DNA of 64,000 bases, taken from assembly GCA_002786025.1 (NCBI GenBank), contig NHNW01000023.1:496001-560000 (forward strand), written 5' to 3'. The notes beneath the pieces were generated by a model that worked only from the letters and a program-made list of their open reading frames with translations, had not been told where the DNA came from and ran no database searches. Positions 61,261 through 64,000 of the stretch are shown here, piece by piece (the first letter of the stretch is position 1; every line of letters begins with the position of its first letter). Position numbers and translations under genes: made by a program. Source of the DNA: Zasmidium citrigriseum (Eukaryota > Ascomycota > Dothideomycetes > Mycosphaerellales > Mycosphaerellaceae).

Positions 61261-63156
61261 CTATATTTTGAGTCGTTTCTGTGGTGATAAGATGGCGGCC
61301 AAGAGGCAGATTGCAACGCAAATGAACTCCAGTACTGTCATACATCAGCTTGAGTCTCTCGCAAAAGATTTGAAGAGAGCTTACGATTGACCTGATGGAA
61401 GCTGTAGATGAAGGCTGGAACGATCAAAGCCCGGATCTCCTGGCTGGCATTCTGAACAAAGGCCATGTCCGTCAGAGCTCGATGCATGATCTGTTCGTTT
61501 GGTCAGTATGATTTCATCTCGATTATCTTACTAACGCTCACCTCCGACCCATTCTTCACTCCATCTAGAGCGTTTGTCAAGCCAGCCCTCAGCGAAGTCT
61601 GCCACACGGCTGACCCAGCACTGGCGCCGGCGATGGCACCCAGATTGAAGAAGAGATACATCCCTGAGCCAGCGACAGCAATGTCTTCCTCAGCAACTCC
61701 AGCTGCCAACCCGACGAAAGTCGAGCTTGAGACCATCCCAGCCGCCATTCCACCCGGCAATATAGCAAGAGATTGCAGTACCGTTGTGTGGCCATTCCAG
61801 AAGATGTAACACAACGATACCGCAAGGATGGAGAGCACCGGAGCAACCACAGTCGGTGGCTTATACAGTCCAGTGTTCTTGATCCAGTAGCCGGACAGAA
61901 GTCCTCCAATCGTATTACCTGTGAATGCTGGTATGAGGTAAGCCCCAGCTGCTGCTTCGGATGCTCGTTCGGTGACTTGGAAGTAGAGCGGAACAATCAT
62001 CGTCAGGGAGAACTGAACCATGATCTGAAGCAGGCCGATAATGTAGTTCGTCCAGACTGCTTGATGTGAAACGAGCCTCAAGGGGAAGATGGGTTCTGGC
62101 GTAAACTTAGCAGAGAAGACGAACGCCAATGCCGTCGTGCCAAAGATCACGGCCATGGCGATGATGATCGGAGACCTCCAGCTATACTTCTGGCCCCCAG
62201 TCTCCAGCATGAAACATCCGGCGAATATGCTGACGCAAAGCAAAGCTGCTCCGAGGAAGTCAATCCGTTTGAGCTTCTGCCACGTGGTTCGTTGGGTACT
62301 GTCGCGGATCGGTATGTGAAGTCTCCACTGTACCAGGACGATGGCGATGATCGTGAAAGGTACTTGGATACCAAATGCCCTGCAGTCCAAGTCAGTCCAT
62401 GGTGTCTTAACGAAGCAAACCAAGAGCATACCATCTCCAGCCCAGAAGCTGCGTCAACGCTCCTCCAACAACACCGCCACAGCTACGGCCTGTCGTCTGC
62501 AGCACATTCACGTAGCTCCGGAGAGATGCTACTTCATGGATAGGCACCAGATCAGTGATGATGATGGACACCATCGAGGTCATTCCCGCAGCACCAGCGC
62601 CTTGCACTGCTCTCGAAGCAATGACTTGTCCCATCGTCTGTCCCACTCCAAGACCAACGGTCCCAACGGTGAAGAGAAAGTACGACGCCTGAAGACATGC
62701 CTTCCTGCCGTAAATATCGCTCAGCTTCCCGTAAAGAGGCTGCACAACACAAGAAGCCAATACGAATGCCGATATGAGCCATGAGCCAGAGTCGAAGTCG
62801 TTGAATTCGGATGAGATCTTGCCATAGGTCGCCAGAATCAGGCTGGAGTCGATGTTGGAGATGAAGACGCCGAGCAGGAGGACTGAGATGGTGGCGTAGA
62901 CTCCGGATCCGGGCCGTTCAGATTCGGGGGCGTTCTTTGCTAGCTCAAGGTCGGCATCGTCGGGCGGGAGTATGTCTGCTTGATTCTGGCGCTGCAAAAT
63001 ATTAGCTTACGTCTGCGATACCATGTGGGATGGGAGCCATGCGCTCAACGTTTTGTACAGCACCGGCTCATCCTCTCTGGCCAAAAGCGGCGCGGTTTCG
63101 TCTTCGGTAGCGCTTTCGCCATCGTCATGCTTTGCAGTATCTCGACCGGCGTCCAT
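61261..63156 (-). CDS. MFS drug:H+ antiporter, 14-TM (DHA2) type
   Basis: Exons: 63156-63064 (tentative), 62991-62432, 62379-61542, 61490-61385 and 61334-61261. Introns 2-4 are 52, 51 and 50 nt and clear. Intron 1 (62992-63063) has a strong acceptor (TTTTGCAG) but a weak donor (GTGCTG), so the N-terminus is uncertain. Motif A is QPLYGKLSDIYGRKACLQAS, and TTGRSCGGVVGGALTQLLGW resembles motif C of the antiporters. Splicing yields LGWRWAFGIQVPFTIIAIVL at intron 2 and, after intron 4, the last helix (LLEFICVAICLLAAILSPQK). About 550 residues and 14 predicted helices match fungal efflux pumps and vacuolar basic amino-acid transporters. Substrate unknown. Confidence 0.88.
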
Positions 63157-63600
63157 GGCGTGTCACGAGTCTGAAGGTCTGACGCTTGTAGTTAGCAGGT
63201 TTCAAAAGATCACAAGTCAGCTTACGAACCAGGGCATCTGTTGAGCCAAAGTCATCCGTTCCTGCATCTCGCTTCGGCGGCCGACTCCGGCAATTGTGCG
63301 GTGCATCCCTACACACGTGAAGAGTCTTCACGAGCCGCAATTTCGAGGCATGAGAGAGGATGAGAGTGGTTGATCAAGGTTTCGCCAGGGTGGAGATGAA
63401 TTGCGTGCTGTGCTGGGAAGTCTTCACGAACTCCGAATTCCGAACTCCTTCCTCAAAGAAGGGGTGATATTGACGATATGCCTTCTCAAACTATCGAACT
63501 GCTTTTCCACCCAGTGGCCGTAAGTCAGCGGCTCAAGCACCAACAAAATCCTCATCGAATCCCGATTTTTTCGTCGAAGAAGGCCTGGTATTGACGATGG
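63157..63600. other. Intergenic region with decayed copy of NmrA-like 3' end
   Basis: 444 bp between the MFS start and the stop of the NmrA-like gene. About 63451-63566 is a diverged duplicate of the 3' end of the neighbouring gene, listed as pseudogene. The rest should include the MFS promoter. Confidence 0.6.
63451..63566 (-). pseudogene. Duplicated 3'-end fragment of NmrA-like gene
   Basis: Minus-strand translation gives SMRILLVLEPLTYGHWVEKQ, which aligns with SMKMLLGREPLSYGEWVKMQ at the C-terminus of the adjacent gene. Flanking DNA also repeats (GAAGAAGG/AAGAAGG, TATTGACGAT at 63469 and 63589). The repeat period is 111-120 bp. Only the last part of the gene is present, so it is a partial tandem duplication that has since diverged. 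Confidence 0.7.
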
Positions 63601-64000
63601 TCAGTTCAGCTGCATCTTCACCCACTCGCCGTAACTGAGCGGCTCACGCCCCAACAACATCTTCATTGAGTTCGAACTCCCCAAGAGCCCGTGCTCCTCG
63701 TAATGCGCAATCATCCTCGTCCAAGAAGCCACCACGGCTTCTTTCTCTACAAGGCCCATACTCTGCGGCAATGATGCTCGAAAGTCATTGACTGTGACAT
63801 CTAGACTCATCCTCTCGACCCGAACATTTTGGCCCACCACTTTCGATACCTCCGCCATAGCTTCGTAATAGGTCATGGGCGAATGGGAGCTGACCAGCTG
63901 GTAAGTGGCGTACTGGTGGCTCTCGAGATCAGCCATGATATTGAACACAGCTTCTCCCAAATCATAACAATTGACAAACGACATCTTGGTCTCAGGATTA
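63601..64000 (-). CDS. NmrA-like NAD(P)-binding protein, C-terminal part (truncated by window edge)
   Basis: The frame is open to the window edge (NPETKMSFVNCYDLGEAVFN). Only about 132 residues are seen. CYDLGEAVFNIMADLESHQY and YQLVSSHSPMTYYEAMAEVS are the usual late blocks of NmrA-like and atypical SDR proteins, where the dinucleotide-binding N-terminus would lie beyond the window. LLGREPLSYGEWVKMQLN closes the protein, a common ending of fungal NmrA-like proteins. These are redox-sensing regulators or reductases; the catalytic part is not in view. Confidence 0.75.
   Translation of the reverse strand, partial: NPETKMSFVNCYDLGEAVFNIMADLESHQYATYQLVSSHSPMTYYEAMAEVSKVVGQNVRVERMSLDVTVNDFRASLPQSMGLVEKEAVVASWTRMIAHYEEHGLLGSSNSMKMLLGREPLSYGEWVKMQLN

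Noticed and set aside
62992..62997. MFS transporter starting at a non-ATG codon at 62997
   Set aside because: The codon there is TTG inside a splice acceptor (TTTTGCAG); an upstream ATG at 63156 with an intron is more likely.

Overview
The window looks like nuclear DNA of a filamentous ascomycete (Pezizomycotina). Nearly all introns I can place are 44-90 nt and GT-AG. There are several Zn2Cys6 regulators, a HET-domain gene, secreted cell-wall hydrolases, and a transposon mutated by repeat-induced point mutation (RIP). A dothideomycete such as a member of Mycosphaerellales/Capnodiales fits best, but that placement is inference. Gene models below come from reading frames plus splice sites that rejoin conserved motifs; no transcript data were available.

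Layout. 0-5.3 kb: end of a sugar-transporter gene, a secreted GH93-like exo-arabinanase, a small SnoaL/NTF2-like protein and a Zn2Cys6 regulator, possibly a small pentose-polymer utilisation group. 5.9-12.7 kb: GNAT acetyltransferase, alpha/beta hydrolase, second Zn2Cys6 regulator, then thymidylate synthase head-to-head with an Msp1-type AAA ATPase. 12.7-15.2 kb: gene-poor tract rich in GAGCGC. 15.2-16.6 kb: small cysteine-rich secreted protein and a secreted deaminase-like protein whose active-site codons are joined across a GC-AG intron. 17.4-22.7 kb: five tandem members of a 2EXR/F-box-like family. 23.1-26.6 kb: a Gln/Ser/Pro-rich protein and COQ6. 26.9-30.3 kb: a RIP-saturated Mutator-like element (MULE) with 56-bp terminal inverted repeats, inserted 60 bp before the start codon of a DUF4336 gene. 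31.5-37.0 kb: mitochondrial ribosomal protein uL29m, a HET protein and a short Zn2Cys6 regulator. 38.8-43.2 kb: four more 2EXR-like members. 43.4-46.0 kb: GH55 beta-1,3-glucanase. 46.6 kb: APC/C subunit CDC26. 47.5-53.4 kb: a very large secreted GH16 protein with five PAN-like modules and a 3' array of symmetric phase-1 repeat exons. 54.8-56.9 kb: an RS-rich protein with zinc fingers and a His-Me-type nuclease zinc loop. 57.7-63.2 kb: aquaglyceroporin, sulfatase and a 14-TM MFS transporter. 63.4-64 kb: end of an NmrA-like gene with a decayed copy of its 3' end downstream.

The most unusual items are the exon-per-repeat array of the GH16 gene, the two-cluster 2EXR-like family (nine members), the RS/His-Me nuclease-like fusion, and the almost complete loss of CpA/TpG inside the MULE while its terminal repeats stay nearly intact.
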